Assembly (NCBI RefSeq): GCF_001269925.1
Contig: NZ_LHVO01000002.1
Location: 1-64,000, forward strand
Direction: 5' to 3'
Length of the DNA: 64,000 bases
Source: Pseudomonas sp. MIACH
GTDB taxonomy: Bacteria; Pseudomonadota; Gammaproteobacteria; Pseudomonadales; Pseudomonadaceae
The translations under genes and the position numbers were made by a program. The notes beneath the pieces were generated by a model. That model had not been told where the DNA came from, made no database searches, and worked only from the letters and a program-made list of their open reading frames with translations. The first letter of the stretch is position 1. Each line of letters begins with the position of its first letter. Of the stretch, positions 25,892-34,983 are shown one piece after another.

Positions 25892-26568
25892 GTCATTACC
25901 CTTACTTCAAGTGAACTTAAGGCAAATGCGCCAGCTGGAACGCTCGAAAGCGAAAAAGTGTGTGCATCTGCCTCCATGAAAGGTCACCGCAGCGTGGCCG
26001 AAATGGCTTACTGGCAGGCGAAAAAAGGCGCAACTATTCCGATGCAAGGGGACCACGTCTAATGCCGTAAACGCCTACCCTATGCCGAATCGGCATGACT
26101 TTTTTTCATAATAACTGTCCGAACGGTCAATTCAAATGCGACATATTGTCAGGTGAATATGCCGTGAACCGGCCAATACCGGCTCGCTCAGAGATGCTGG
26201 ACGTCTTGGTGAGGTTGGCAGAAATGCCCGAGAACTCTGCGGGCTAGCGTCGGAAACGTCCTATAGCGCGAGCAAAACTTTCTCGATAGATGGTCGCACC
26301 GACACACTCAGTAATGGTTGGTCGCGCGCAAAACGGAGAATTGTTGCTATGGCTGGCATACGGGGGATGGAATATGAGGCGGGGATGAGATTCGCAAGCC
26401 CGCCGCAAGTTCATCAAGCCGAGGGGCTTGTGAACCTGCGTCGCAGCTTTTCGCCTGACCCGGCCCTTGCGCAGGCACTCCCTGTACCCGTAGGTCACGC
26501 CGATCTCAATTGATCAGAGCAACCCGGCCCCCTGGTCATGCATCACCCTTGGCGGGCAATGCAAACAG
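25892..26568. other. Long non-coding spacer upstream of gltP
   Basis: About 680 bases with no gene I can support. The part next to gltP is AT-rich and fits its promoter. From about 26165 to 26530 the composition changes, and a strong hairpin is present: CGCAAGTTCATCAAGCC (26404-26420) pairs with GGGCTTGTGAACCTGCG with one bulged T and a small mismatch. An 84-codon minus-strand frame (26244-26498) crosses it but has no recognisable domain and an atypical residue mix. It could be a structured RNA, or decayed foreign DNA. Confidence 0.5.
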
Positions 26569-26590
26569 AAAGAAGCGAAGGGGCTTCTTT
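26569..26590 (-). terminator. Hairpin after the ivy gene
   Basis: AAAGAAGC (26569-26576) and GCTTCTTT (26583-26590) pair perfectly with a six-base loop, 45 bases downstream of the minus-strand ivy stop codon. Confidence 0.55.
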
Positions 26591-26634
26591 CCATGGACGC
26601 TGATTGCGCAGACGACAGATGCGTCAGACGCAAC

Positions 26635-27102
26635 CTAGTACCAATTCGGATCTTTCTTCAGCTGCTCCATCAGCAGCTTCTGCATGCCTTCGTCCGGCTT
26701 ACCGATAAAGCGGTAATCGGCGTGCCGCGTCGGGGACTTATCTGCCGGTAAACCGGCCGGGACTTCCACCAACATGGCGTAGGCATCTTCCTTGTCGAGG
26801 CTGAAGGCGACGATCAGGCGCTTGTTATGGCATGTGTCCGCAGTTTCGCAGAGCGGCCCCACCAAGTACTTGTCGCCATCTTCTTCCACGGCATTCATTT
26901 GCTCGGCCGTGCCAGACAGGTTCATCACCCATTCCGGCAGACGTTCTTCTTTCTTCACCACGCCTTGCCAGGTCTCGCGGTATTGCGGATCCGCGCTGAG
27001 CAATTCATTGGCTCGGGATTGGCCGTCATTGGCGGCCATCGCCAAGCCACTGCCGCCCAAAAGCAGGGCGGCAGCAATGGCTTTGAGAGACAAAGTGGTC
27101 AT
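26635..27102 (-). CDS. ivy: Ivy-family lysozyme inhibitor
   Basis: A 155-residue periplasmic protein with signal peptide ending near AMA. The mature part has the Ivy pattern: LPEWVMNLSGTAEQMNAVEE, then KYLVGPLCETADTCHNKRLI, where the two cysteines bracket the loop that enters the lysozyme active site in known Ivy proteins (CKPHDC in E. coli), and AYAMLVEVP. The loop is longer than the classic hexapeptide and lacks its histidine between the cysteines. The frame is open upstream, but the ATG at 27102 starts the signal peptide. It lies two bases after the DUF1328 gene, so they are co-transcribed. Confidence 0.85.
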   Translation of the reverse strand: MTTLSLKAIAAALLLGGSGLAMAANDGQSRANELLSADPQYRETWQGVVKKEERLPEWVMNLSGTAEQMNAVEEDGDKYLVGPLCETADTCHNKRLIVAFSLDKEDAYAMLVEVPAGLPADKSPTRHADYRFIGKPDEGMQKLLMEQLKKDPNWY

Positions 27103-27104
27103 AT

Positions 27105-27269
27105 TCAGCCTCGGCCGCGACGACCAAAGAAGAACGAAGCAATGAACATCACCAGGAAGACCACGAAGAGAATCTTGGCGATACCCGTAGCGGTGCCCGC
27201 GATACCACCGAAGCCCAAGACTGCAGCCACAATGGCGATGATCAGAAATGTGATTGCCCAACTCAACAT
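27105..27269 (-). CDS. DUF1328 (YtjA-like) small membrane protein
   Basis: A 54-residue protein, [18 protein letters not shown] at the N terminus, a glycine-rich turn ([15 protein letters not shown]), a second helix ([15 protein letters not shown]) and a GRRGRG tail. This is the UPF0391/DUF1328 family of two-helix inner-membrane proteins. A perfect GGAGAATCACC ribosome site precedes the ATG. It is followed after two bases by the lysozyme inhibitor. Members are often envelope-stress or osmotic-stress induced; a GAACTC element at 27327-27332 (minus strand) may be part of an AlgU-type promoter, but its -10 match is weak. Confidence 0.9.
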   Translation of the reverse strand: MLSWAITFLIIAIVAAVLGFGGIAGTATGIAKILFVVFLVMFIASFFFGRRGRG

Positions 27270-27351
27270 GGTGATTCTCCTTATGCTTCTTTATGAGGTA
27301 ACAGCGGTGATGCCGGACGGGCGCCTGAGTTCAAGCGACCGATTTTCTTGC

Positions 27352-27636
27352 CTAAAACACCCAGCGCTCTTGGGTCGGTAGCTCGCCCAGGGTTGAATCC
27401 TGATCGGCCACACGCAATTGCGGGGCGGTTACATCGGCGCTACGGGTGCCAATGGAACTGAAATGGGTCTGGGTCGTTACCGGACGGTCGAATAGCGAGA
27501 CTTGCTGCTGACTCTGCTGCCATTGCTGCAACTGCTGGCCTGCAATCAGCGTGACCATCAGGGCCAGGCTGGCAAAAAGACCTTGTTGCAAGCGCAGTGG
27601 CGATACACGCATTTGGCTGAGGCTTTGGCGAGTCAT
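27352..27636 (-). CDS. Small hypothetical membrane-anchored protein near algB
   Basis: A 94-residue protein with a basic N terminus, one hydrophobic helix (GLFASLALMVTLIAGQ) and a glutamine-rich stretch (QQLQQWQQSQQQ) before a polar C terminus. It is probably a signal-anchored inner-membrane or periplasmic protein. GGAG lies nine bases before the ATG at 27636. It is upstream of the DUF1328-ivy pair with an 82-base gap. No known domain was recognised. Confidence 0.7.
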   Translation of the reverse strand: MTRQSLSQMRVSPLRLQQGLFASLALMVTLIAGQQLQQWQQSQQQVSLFDRPVTTQTHFSSIGTRSADVTAPQLRVADQDSTLGELPTQERWVF

Positions 27637-28013
27637 GCTGCATTTCTCCCGCATTCTGATTATTCGTTGGGATAGCTATTGCAGAGCGCATGCCAGCTTT
27701 TTTATAAAATAAAATTCAATAAAATCAATCAGTTAAAGATATGCGTTAGGCCAATCGCCCAGCATCCTGCACGATGCCCCCCCGTACGCCGTGCGAAATG
27801 CACGATGGTCAGTGGTCGGGTGAAGGGATAGAAAGCCGATGGGGTGTTGCCGAAGTGGCAAGACAGCATGAAAACGCTATCAGGCGGGGCTTTGTAGGAA
27901 GCCGCGCAGATACCTGCACGACGTTGCCTTTTATCGATCAGAATAAACCATGCAACTTGCCCGATTATTCCGGGACTAAACACCATCATTCATAGTTAAG
28001 GAGCGCGGGACAG
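27637..28013. other. Non-coding region upstream of algB
   Basis: A 377-base divergent spacer between the small hypothetical gene and algB. It includes an AT-rich tract (about 27700-27740) suited to promoters in both directions and GGAG before the algB ATG. A minus-strand frame at 27729-27989 has no domain or ribosome site and is not supported. Confidence 0.5.
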
Positions 28014-29360
28014 ATGGAATCAGCCAAGGAACTTCAAGGCCGCATTCTTTTAGTGGATGACGAGTCCGCGATCCTCCGCACCTTCCGTTATTGCCTGGAA
28101 GATGAAGGCTACACCGTCGCCACCGCCAACAGCGCCGCGCAAGCCGATGCCCTGATGCAGCGCCAGGTGTTCGACCTGTGCTTCCTGGACCTGCGCCTGG
28201 GCGAAGACAATGGCCTGGATGTGCTGGCCCAGATGCGGGTCCAGGCGCCGTGGATGCGGGTGGTGATCGTCACCGCCCACTCGGCAGTGGATACCGCCGT
28301 GGACGCGATCCAGGCAGGTGCCGCCGACTATCTGGTCAAGCCTTGCAGCCCCGATCAACTGCGCCTGGCCACCGCCAAACAATTGGAAGTGCGCCAACTT
28401 TCCGCGCGCCTGGAAGCCCTGGAAGGCGCCGTGCGCCAGCAGAAAGACGGTCTCGACTCCCACAGCCCGTCAATGATGGTCGTGCTGGAAACCGCGCGCC
28501 AGGTGGCGGGTACCGATGCCAACATCCTGATCCTCGGCGAGTCCGGCACCGGTAAGGGCGAGCTGGCCCGGGCCATTCACGGCTGGAGCAAACGCTCGAA
28601 GAAATCCTGCGTGACCATCAACTGCCCGTCGCTGACGGCAGAACTGATGGAAAGCGAGCTGTTCGGTCATAGCCGTGGCGCCTTTACCGGTGCCAGCGAG
28701 AGCACCTTGGGCCGGGTCAACCAGGCGGACGGCGGTACGCTGTTTCTCGACGAGATCGGCGACTTTCCCCTCACGCTGCAACCCAAGTTGCTGCGATTTA
28801 TCCAGGACAAGGAATACGAGCGCGTGGGCGACCCGGTCACCCGCCGCGCCGATGTGCGCATCCTTGCCGCCACCAACCTGAACCTGGAAGACATGGTGCG
28901 CGACGGTCGTTTCCGTGAAGACTTGTTGTATCGCCTCAATGTCATCACCTTGCACCTGCCACCGCTGCGCGAGCGCAGTGAAGACATCCTGACCCTGGCA
29001 GATCGCTTCCTGGCGCGCTTCGTCAAGGAATACGCCCGCCCGGCGCGAGGCTTCAGTGATCAAGCGCGCGAAGCCCTGCTCAACTATCGCTGGCCAGGCA
29101 ATATCCGCGAGCTGCGCAACGTGGTGGAGCGCGCCAGCATTATCTGCCCGCAGGAAAAGGTCGAAATCATCCACCTCGGCATGGCCGAGCAACCGACCAA
29201 TAACGCCCCACGGATTGGCGCGGCGCTGAGTCTGGACGAGCTGGAGAAAGCGCATATCGGCGCCGTGCTCGCCACCAGCGACACCCTGGACCAGGCGGCC
29301 CGCACCCTTGGCATCGATGCGTCGACCCTGTACCGCAAACGCAAACAGTACAACCTGTGA
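28014..29360 (+). CDS. algB: NtrC-type response regulator AlgB
   Basis: A 448-residue regulator: a receiver domain (residues 8-120) with phospho-acceptor D59 in CFLDLRLG, a sigma-54 interaction AAA domain with Walker A GESGTGKGELARAIH, GAFTGASESTLG and DEIGDFPLTLQ, and a C-terminal Fis-type helix-turn-helix (TLDQAARTLGIDASTLYRKR). It pairs with KinB, whose gene begins 10 bases downstream. In P. aeruginosa AlgB controls alginate and virulence genes, and KinB acts on it as a phosphatase. Identity is firm from sequence and neighbours. Confidence 0.96.
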   Translation: MESAKELQGRILLVDDESAILRTFRYCLEDEGYTVATANSAAQADALMQRQVFDLCFLDLRLGEDNGLDVLAQMRVQAPWMRVVIVTAHSAVDTAVDAIQAGAADYLVKPCSPDQLRLATAKQLEVRQLSARLEALEGAVRQQKDGLDSHSPSMMVVLETARQVAGTDANILILGESGTGKGELARAIHGWSKRSKKSCVTINCPSLTAELMESELFGHSRGAFTGASESTLGRVNQADGGTLFLDEIGDFPLTLQPKLLRFIQDKEYERVGDPVTRRADVRILAATNLNLEDMVRDGRFREDLLYRLNVITLHLPPLRERSEDILTLADRFLARFVKEYARPARGFSDQAREALLNYRWPGNIRELRNVVERASIICPQEKVEIIHLGMAEQPTNNAPRIGAALSLDELEKAHIGAVLATSDTLDQAARTLGIDASTLYRKRKQYNL

Positions 29361-29370
29361 GCTGCACCCT

Positions 29371-31158
29371 ATGAAGCTAGCGATGAAGCTGCGAACTCGA
29401 TTGTTCCTGAGTATCTCAGCGCTGATCACCGTCGCCCTGTTGGGTTTGATCCTGGGGCTGGTCAGCGTCATGCAAATGGCCAAAACCCAGGAGTCACTGA
29501 TTCGCAGCAACTTCGTCACGCTGGACCTGGGGCTCAAGCTGCGCCAAAGCCTGGGCGATCAGTTGATCATGATGCTGGAACATCCCCCCGATCCGCAGGC
29601 ATTGCAGAGCTCCAAACAGCATTACTTCGACCTGCTGGACCAAGGCATCGCCCACGAGCAACGCAACGGTCAAGGCACCGGTTTCAGCCAGGCGCGGGCC
29701 CAATACCAGGACCTGCTCGATGCGTTCGAGCAATCCCAGCAAGCGTCACCGCCACCGGGCAGCAAGGAAAAACTCACCGCAACCTTCAACGAGCTGCGCA
29801 ACGGGCTGATTGCCGAACATAAACAAGCCCTGGAAAACATCAGTGCCAGCGAGCATAGGTCCCGCGCGCGTGCCCTGCTGATCGCCGGTTTGCTCGGGCT
29901 GGTGGGACTTGCCGTGCTGATCATCGGGTTTGTCACGGCCCATGGCATCGCCCGGCGTTTTGGTGGGCCGATCGAAGCGCTGGCAAAAGCGGCAGACAAG
30001 ATTGGCCAGGGCGATTTTGAAGTGACGCTGCCGATCTCTTCAGCGGCGGAAATGAACCAGTTGACCCGTCGTTTCGGCCTCATGGCCGAAGCGGTGCGCC
30101 AGCATCAGGCGACCAATGTTGACGAGTTGCTGGCCGGCCAGCAGCGCCTGCAAGCCGTGCTCGACAGCATCGACGACGGTCTGCTGATGATTGACCGCCA
30201 AGGCCGTCTGGAGCATCTCAACCCCGTTGCGCAACGCCAATTGGGCTGGGATGAGGAACGCCTCGGCCAGGGCCTTGGCGAAGCATTGATGCGCCCCGAG
30301 CTGGATGAACAACTGCAACTGGTGTTGCGCGGCGGCAATCTGGAGCGCGCACCGGAGGATCTGGAAATAGAAGTCGAGGGCGAGCTGCGCCTGCTGACCT
30401 ACAGCCTCACGCCTGTCAGCCATACCCAAGGACATATCCTTGGAGCGGTGATGGTGCTGCACGACGTCACCGAACAGCGCGCCTTCGAACGCGTACGCAG
30501 CGAATTCGTCTTGCGCGCCTCGCACGAATTGCGCACGCCGGTGACGGGCATGCATATGGCGTTCGGCCTGTTCCGTGAACGTGCGAAGTTCCCGCCGGAG
30601 TCCCGTGAGGCGGACCTGTTGGATACGGTCAATGAAGAAATGCAGCGCCTGATGCAGTTGATCAACGACCTGCTCAACTTCTCGCGCTACCAGAATGGCC
30701 TGCAGAAACTCACGTTGGGGCCGTGCGACGTCACCGATCTGCTCGAACACGCCCGTGCGCGCTTTGTGGCGCCCGCCAACGCGCAACAGATCGAGCTGCT
30801 GGTAGAAGTCCAATCCGACCTGCCACGGCTGTATGCCGACCAGGCGCAATTGGAACGGGTACTCGACAATCTGCTGGGCAATGCCCTGCGCCACACCGCC
30901 GACGGTGGGCAGATTCGCCTGCAGGCGCGGCGTCATGGCGAACGGGTGATTATCAGCGTCGAAGACAATGGCGAAGGTATCGCCTACGGCCAACAGGGAC
31001 GCATCTTCGAACCCTTCGTCCAGGTTGGCCGCAAGAAAGGCGGCGCCGGCCTGGGGCTGGCGCTGTGCAAGGAGATCGTGCAATTGCACGGCGGCCGCAT
31101 GGGGGTGTATTCGCGGCCGGGGCAGGGCACCCAGTTCTATATGGCGCTGCCCTTGTAG
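29371..31158 (+). CDS. kinB: Sensor histidine kinase KinB
   Basis: A 595-residue membrane sensor: a first helix (LFLSISALITVALLGLILGL), a periplasmic helical region to about residue 165, a second helix (ALLIAGLLGLVGLAVLIIGF), a HAMP linker, a PAS domain (LDSIDDGLLMIDRQGRLEHL), the HisKA box ASHELRTPVTGM, and a HATPase with NLLGNALRHTADGG and GGAGLGLALCKEIV. The ATG at 29371 is ten bases after algB; an in-frame ATG four codons later (MKLRTRLF) is also possible. It is convergent with ampDh2 with only eight bases between. Confidence 0.96.
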   Translation: MKLAMKLRTRLFLSISALITVALLGLILGLVSVMQMAKTQESLIRSNFVTLDLGLKLRQSLGDQLIMMLEHPPDPQALQSSKQHYFDLLDQGIAHEQRNGQGTGFSQARAQYQDLLDAFEQSQQASPPPGSKEKLTATFNELRNGLIAEHKQALENISASEHRSRARALLIAGLLGLVGLAVLIIGFVTAHGIARRFGGPIEALAKAADKIGQGDFEVTLPISSAAEMNQLTRRFGLMAEAVRQHQATNVDELLAGQQRLQAVLDSIDDGLLMIDRQGRLEHLNPVAQRQLGWDEERLGQGLGEALMRPELDEQLQLVLRGGNLERAPEDLEIEVEGELRLLTYSLTPVSHTQGHILGAVMVLHDVTEQRAFERVRSEFVLRASHELRTPVTGMHMAFGLFRERAKFPPESREADLLDTVNEEMQRLMQLINDLLNFSRYQNGLQKLTLGPCDVTDLLEHARARFVAPANAQQIELLVEVQSDLPRLYADQAQLERVLDNLLGNALRHTADGGQIRLQARRHGERVIISVEDNGEGIAYGQQGRIFEPFVQVGRKKGGAGLGLALCKEIVQLHGGRMGVYSRPGQGTQFYMALPL

Positions 31159-31166
31159 GAGCGAGC

Positions 31167-31943
31167 TTAACGCCGGTTCAGGGCACGCAAGATGGCAGCA
31201 CTTTCGGCATCCGGCATGCCGTCGAACCGTGACGGTCGGAAACGCATCTGGAACGCAGCGATCACGTGCCGCGTGGCGACATCCAGCTCACCCGTCTGGG
31301 GTGTCGGGTAGCCCAGGAGCGCCAGCTCTTCCTGAAACCAGGTAATGCTCGGCAATTCAGCGGAGTACTGCACCTGGAAGCGGGCGACGGCCTGGGCATC
31401 CGGCCATACACTCAGACCTTCATCGGCCAAACGCTTCCAGGGGAACAGCGGTCCCGGATCGAGCTTGCGCAGCGGCGCGATATCGCTGTGGCCGATGATG
31501 TTCTTGGGGTCGATACCGTTGCGCTTGCTGATGTCCTTGAGCAACACCACCAGCGACTTCACTTGGGCCTCGGAGTACGGGTACCACAGGCGGCCTGTAG
31601 GGGTGTCCTTGTAGCCAGGGTTTACGATTTCGATACCGATGGAGCTGGAGTTGAGCCAGGTGCGCCCCATCCACTCGCTTTCCCCGGCATGCCAGGCCCG
31701 CTGGCTTTCATCCACCAGCTTGTAGACGGTGGCGCCGGCGTCGTCACCGATCAAGTAATGAGCACTGACCTGGCCGTGGGTCAACAGGGCCAGGGAACGC
31801 TCAAGATTGGTAGAGGTGTAGTGGACGACCACGAACTGCACGCGGTTGTCGTGGTTTAGCGAGGGGTGGCTGGTGTCCAGGCGCGGGCCAGTGGCGCAGC
31901 CGGCGAGCAGGAGAAATACACAGGCGAAGTACAAGGATTTCAT
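31167..31943 (-). CDS. ampDh2: N-acetylmuramoyl-L-alanine amidase lipoprotein AmpDh2
   Basis: A 258-residue lipoprotein with lipobox LLAGC near residue 16. The amidase_2 domain has zinc ligands in VVVHYTSTNLE and GHSDIAPLRKLDPG, plus the substrate-loop SIGIEIVNPGY. A C-terminal peptidoglycan-binding-like segment (EELALLGYPTPQTGELDVATRHVIAAFQ) follows. It cleaves the bond between MurNAc and the stem peptide at the outer membrane's inner face. Position beside kinB matches AmpDh2 of P. aeruginosa. Confidence 0.93.
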   Translation of the reverse strand: MKSLYFACVFLLLAGCATGPRLDTSHPSLNHDNRVQFVVVHYTSTNLERSLALLTHGQVSAHYLIGDDAGATVYKLVDESQRAWHAGESEWMGRTWLNSSSIGIEIVNPGYKDTPTGRLWYPYSEAQVKSLVVLLKDISKRNGIDPKNIIGHSDIAPLRKLDPGPLFPWKRLADEGLSVWPDAQAVARFQVQYSAELPSITWFQEELALLGYPTPQTGELDVATRHVIAAFQMRFRPSRFDGMPDAESAAILRALNRR

Positions 31944-32031
31944 GGCGGAAGACAGTACGCTGAAGACGATAATGCAACAGTGTAACGTACCGTTTGTGGC
32001 CCGGCGGTCAAATTACACAATGGAACATCTT

Positions 32032-34098
32032 TTACGCCGCCTGCACCTGGTTACGCCCAGCGGCCTTGGCCCGATACAACGCTTCGTCCGCTCGCTTGAG
32101 CGCCAGCTCACTGCGCTCACCGGGCAGGAACTGCGCCACGCCCATGGACACGGTAATCGTCACCGGCTCGCCCTTGAAGTGGAATGGGCAGGCGGCAATC
32201 GCAGCACGTAGCACCTCACCCACCGCCAACGCATCCGAGAGGGATGAGTCGGGCATCAGCAACACAAACTCCTCACCGCCAAACCGCGCGATAAAGTCGC
32301 TGGTGCGCAGGCGCTTGCGCAGGACGTTGGCGATGATTTTCAGCACCTTGTCACCCGCCAGATGCCCGTAGCCATCGTTGATGCGCTTGAAGTGATCCAG
32401 GTCCAGCATCGCGAGCGACAGGCTATTGCCACGCTGGTGCCAGGCATTGACCTCATGATCCAGGCGCTCGCTCCAGGCCGCGCGGTTGGGCAAGCCGGTG
32501 AGCGGATCGATCAAGGCCTTCTGGCGTTGCACCTCCAGGTGCTCACGGTAGCCCTGCGCTTCCTGCTCCATATTGGCGACCCGCTCGGCCAGGCCTTTCA
32601 AGCGCGCTGCCACTTCCTGCTCGCGCTGATCACGCTGTTGCTGGTGCTCGTCCATGGTGCCGAGTAAACCTTCCAGATGGCTTTCGAGCACCTGCTTGAG
32701 GCTGTCCAGGTCCGCGGCTTCCTGGACACTGCTTTGCAGGCCGTCGACCTGTTCGCGAATCTGCGTGTCCAACTCCCTCGCAGCGGAGCGGCTGTCGGCA
32801 TGGCCGTCGCTGGCCACTTGCAAATGGCCCTGAAAGGCTTCGAGGCGCTCGTTGAGCTGTTTGAGGTAGGCCTCGAACTCGTGCTGCCCGCTGTCGGTGA
32901 TCGCCAGCATCAGCACCGCCAGGTCATCGAGGATCGGCAGCAATTCGTACCAGTTCAAACCGTGGGCCAGGCGCTCGCGCATGGCTTCGGCCTGGGGCCG
33001 ATGGCGCTCGGGCAGGGCCAGCTCTTCCAGCAGGCCGATCAGGGTATCTTCGATATGCTTGGCCACGGAGCTGTACGACGGCTCCGGTGAATCCGGCAAG
33101 GAATAGGGGCCGTCCGATTGCAATTCGTCGGGGTCCGGCTCTTCGGCCTCAAGCACTGGAGGGAGCGAGAGGCTGCCGATCACCGTCTCCTGCGGTGCCT
33201 CGACCACAGCCTGTGGCGGTTCGATAAAGGCGGCGAGGGCGCTTTCGGTGCTGGTTTCTTCCACCTGTGGCTCAGGCTTGCCGGGCACGACAGGTGCTGG
33301 AGAAACGTCGACAGGCGCAGCCAAGGCGCCGCTTTGAGCAGGCGCCTCGTACACAAACTTTTCACTGCTGGCATCAACCGCCTTGGCCGGCGCTGCGGGT
33401 TCAGGCTGCGCGGCAACCGGTTCCTGAGGCTGCGGCGCAAAGGCCCGCAAGGCTTGCGCCAGTTCCTCGGACTGTTCGGGCGCCTGGGGCTCGGCGACGG
33501 GCTTGGCGGCAACCGGCGCCGGTGACGGGCTCGAGACGGGCTCACTGGCCGCTGCCTCGCTCGACACGTCCTTGGCACCAAACAGGCGCTGCAATAAACC
33601 CGGCCCAGGGCGCACGGTTTCACCGTCCGGCTCCAGGTTATTCAGCGCCTGCCCTTGCAGGCTGCTCAACTCGCTGAGTAACAGGGGAATCTCACGCGCC
33701 TGGCTGACGCGGCCATCCAACTGCTTGGCAAAGGTTTTCAGCGGGCGGGCCACCTCACGGGGCAGCGGCAGCTTTTGCAACTGGGTGACCAGGGACGTCA
33801 GCGCAGTGCTCATCTGGTCGATTCGGGTTTCGCGGCGCTGCTCCGAATCCAGCACGGCCTTTTCCAGGCGCGGCAGCAAGGCGGCGAGGGCGGCGTCCAT
33901 GTCGTCAGTACGCACGACGTCGCGCATTTCCTTCATGCATTGGTCAACCGCGCGGTCGGTACCTTCCGCCGCCAGCGTGCTGCGCACCAGCCCACGGCGC
34001 AGCAAGTCGAGCCGGGCAGCCCAGCGGCGTTCCAGCTTTTCTTGTTGCTCGATGCTTAAGAGGTATTTTTCTTTCCAGCGCTGGGCGTCGTCGCTCAT
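32032..34098 (-). CDS. dgcH: Diguanylate cyclase (DgcH-like)
   Basis: A 688-residue protein with no membrane helix. The first 180 residues are helical and charged, residues 180-330 are a low-complexity proline/alanine/glutamate-rich linker, then a second helical region with coiled-coil character (to about 520), and a C-terminal GGDEF domain with active site RFGGEEF and the inhibitory I-site RTSD five residues upstream. The enzyme should make cyclic di-GMP from two GTP and be product-inhibited. Its end is 90 bases from ampDh2, and its start overlaps the upstream phosphatase-fold gene by four bases. Confidence 0.92.
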   Translation of the reverse strand: MSDDAQRWKEKYLLSIEQQEKLERRWAARLDLLRRGLVRSTLAAEGTDRAVDQCMKEMRDVVRTDDMDAALAALLPRLEKAVLDSEQRRETRIDQMSTALTSLVTQLQKLPLPREVARPLKTFAKQLDGRVSQAREIPLLLSELSSLQGQALNNLEPDGETVRPGPGLLQRLFGAKDVSSEAAASEPVSSPSPAPVAAKPVAEPQAPEQSEELAQALRAFAPQPQEPVAAQPEPAAPAKAVDASSEKFVYEAPAQSGALAAPVDVSPAPVVPGKPEPQVEETSTESALAAFIEPPQAVVEAPQETVIGSLSLPPVLEAEEPDPDELQSDGPYSLPDSPEPSYSSVAKHIEDTLIGLLEELALPERHRPQAEAMRERLAHGLNWYELLPILDDLAVLMLAITDSGQHEFEAYLKQLNERLEAFQGHLQVASDGHADSRSAARELDTQIREQVDGLQSSVQEAADLDSLKQVLESHLEGLLGTMDEHQQQRDQREQEVAARLKGLAERVANMEQEAQGYREHLEVQRQKALIDPLTGLPNRAAWSERLDHEVNAWHQRGNSLSLAMLDLDHFKRINDGYGHLAGDKVLKIIANVLRKRLRTSDFIARFGGEEFVLLMPDSSLSDALAVGEVLRAAIAACPFHFKGEPVTITVSMGVAQFLPGERSELALKRADEALYRAKAAGRNQVQAA

Positions 34099-34976
34099 GC
34101 AAGGGGTCCGCGAGGGCCGGGGCTCAACGCGGGCAATGCATCAGCCGTGAGCGAACCCGGCAGACGAATCTCTACCGCGACCGGCAGGTGATCGGAGATG
34201 GGCTGCGCCAGCACCTGCACACGCTCCAGTGTGAGGCTCGGGCTGAGCAGGATATGGTCAAGACAGCGTTGCGGGCGCCAGCTGGGGAACGTGGCTTCGA
34301 CTTGCGGCGCCAGTAACCCGAGGTCACGCAACGGGGAATTCTGCAGCAGATCGTTGGCATGGGTGTTCATGTCACCCATCAACACCTGATGCTTGTAGTT
34401 GCCAATCATCTCGCGCACGTAGGCCAGCTGCAGGTTGCGCGTACGCCCCCCGAGCGCCAGGTGCATCATCACCACCACCAAGGCTTCAGGCCCTTCGCCA
34501 AAACGCACGAGAATCGCCCCGCGCCCCTTGGGGCCGGGCAACGGGTGGTCTTCGATGGCCGTTGGCTTCAAGCGGCTGAGCACACCATTACTGTGCTGCG
34601 CCAGGCGCCCGAGGTTGCGATTGAGCTGTTGGTACCAGTAGGGAAACGCCCCGAGGTGGGCCAGGTGTTCTACCTGATTGATATAGCCGGAACGTATGCT
34701 GCCGCCGTCGGCTTCCTGCAGGGCGACCAGGTCGAAATCATTCAACAGGTCGCCGATCTTCTGCAGGTTACCGGCCCGGCCGTTGTGGGGCAGCAAGTGC
34801 TGCCAGCCACGGGTGAGGTAGTGCCGGTACTTCTCGGTACTGATGCCCACTTGGATATTGAAGCTGAGCAGGCGCAGGCGGCTGTCAGCCGGCAGGCCCG
34901 TGGACTCCAGGTGATGCTCGTTGACCTGCGGTTCATGCAGGCCAACCACACGTTCGGTACCCCAGCGGCGCATCAA
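34095..34976 (-). CDS. Endonuclease/exonuclease/phosphatase family protein
   Basis: A 293-residue protein of the EEP (DNase I-like) fold: LRLLSFNIQVG, DLVALQEADGG (metal-binding glutamate), VLMGDMNTHAND (catalytic Asp/Asn) and ISDHLPVAVEI (catalytic Asp/His). The family hydrolyses phosphodiesters in nucleic acids, inositol lipids or sphingomyelin; no signal peptide is present, so it acts in the cytoplasm. It overlaps dgcH by four bases (ATGA) and follows dsbA by seven bases. A start one codon later is equally possible. Substrate unknown. Confidence 0.88.
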   Translation of the reverse strand: MMRRWGTERVVGLHEPQVNEHHLESTGLPADSRLRLLSFNIQVGISTEKYRHYLTRGWQHLLPHNGRAGNLQKIGDLLNDFDLVALQEADGGSIRSGYINQVEHLAHLGAFPYWYQQLNRNLGRLAQHSNGVLSRLKPTAIEDHPLPGPKGRGAILVRFGEGPEALVVVMMHLALGGRTRNLQLAYVREMIGNYKHQVLMGDMNTHANDLLQNSPLRDLGLLAPQVEATFPSWRPQRCLDHILLSPSLTLERVQVLAQPISDHLPVAVEIRLPGSLTADALPALSPGPRGPLA

Positions 34977-34983
34977 GAGCCCC

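Noticed and set aside
26244..26498. 84-codon minus-strand frame upstream of gltP
   Set aside because: No domain, no ribosome site, odd residue composition; kept only as part of an orphan segment.
27729..27989. 86-codon minus-strand frame upstream of algB
   Set aside because: No domain and no ribosome site; lies in a promoter region.
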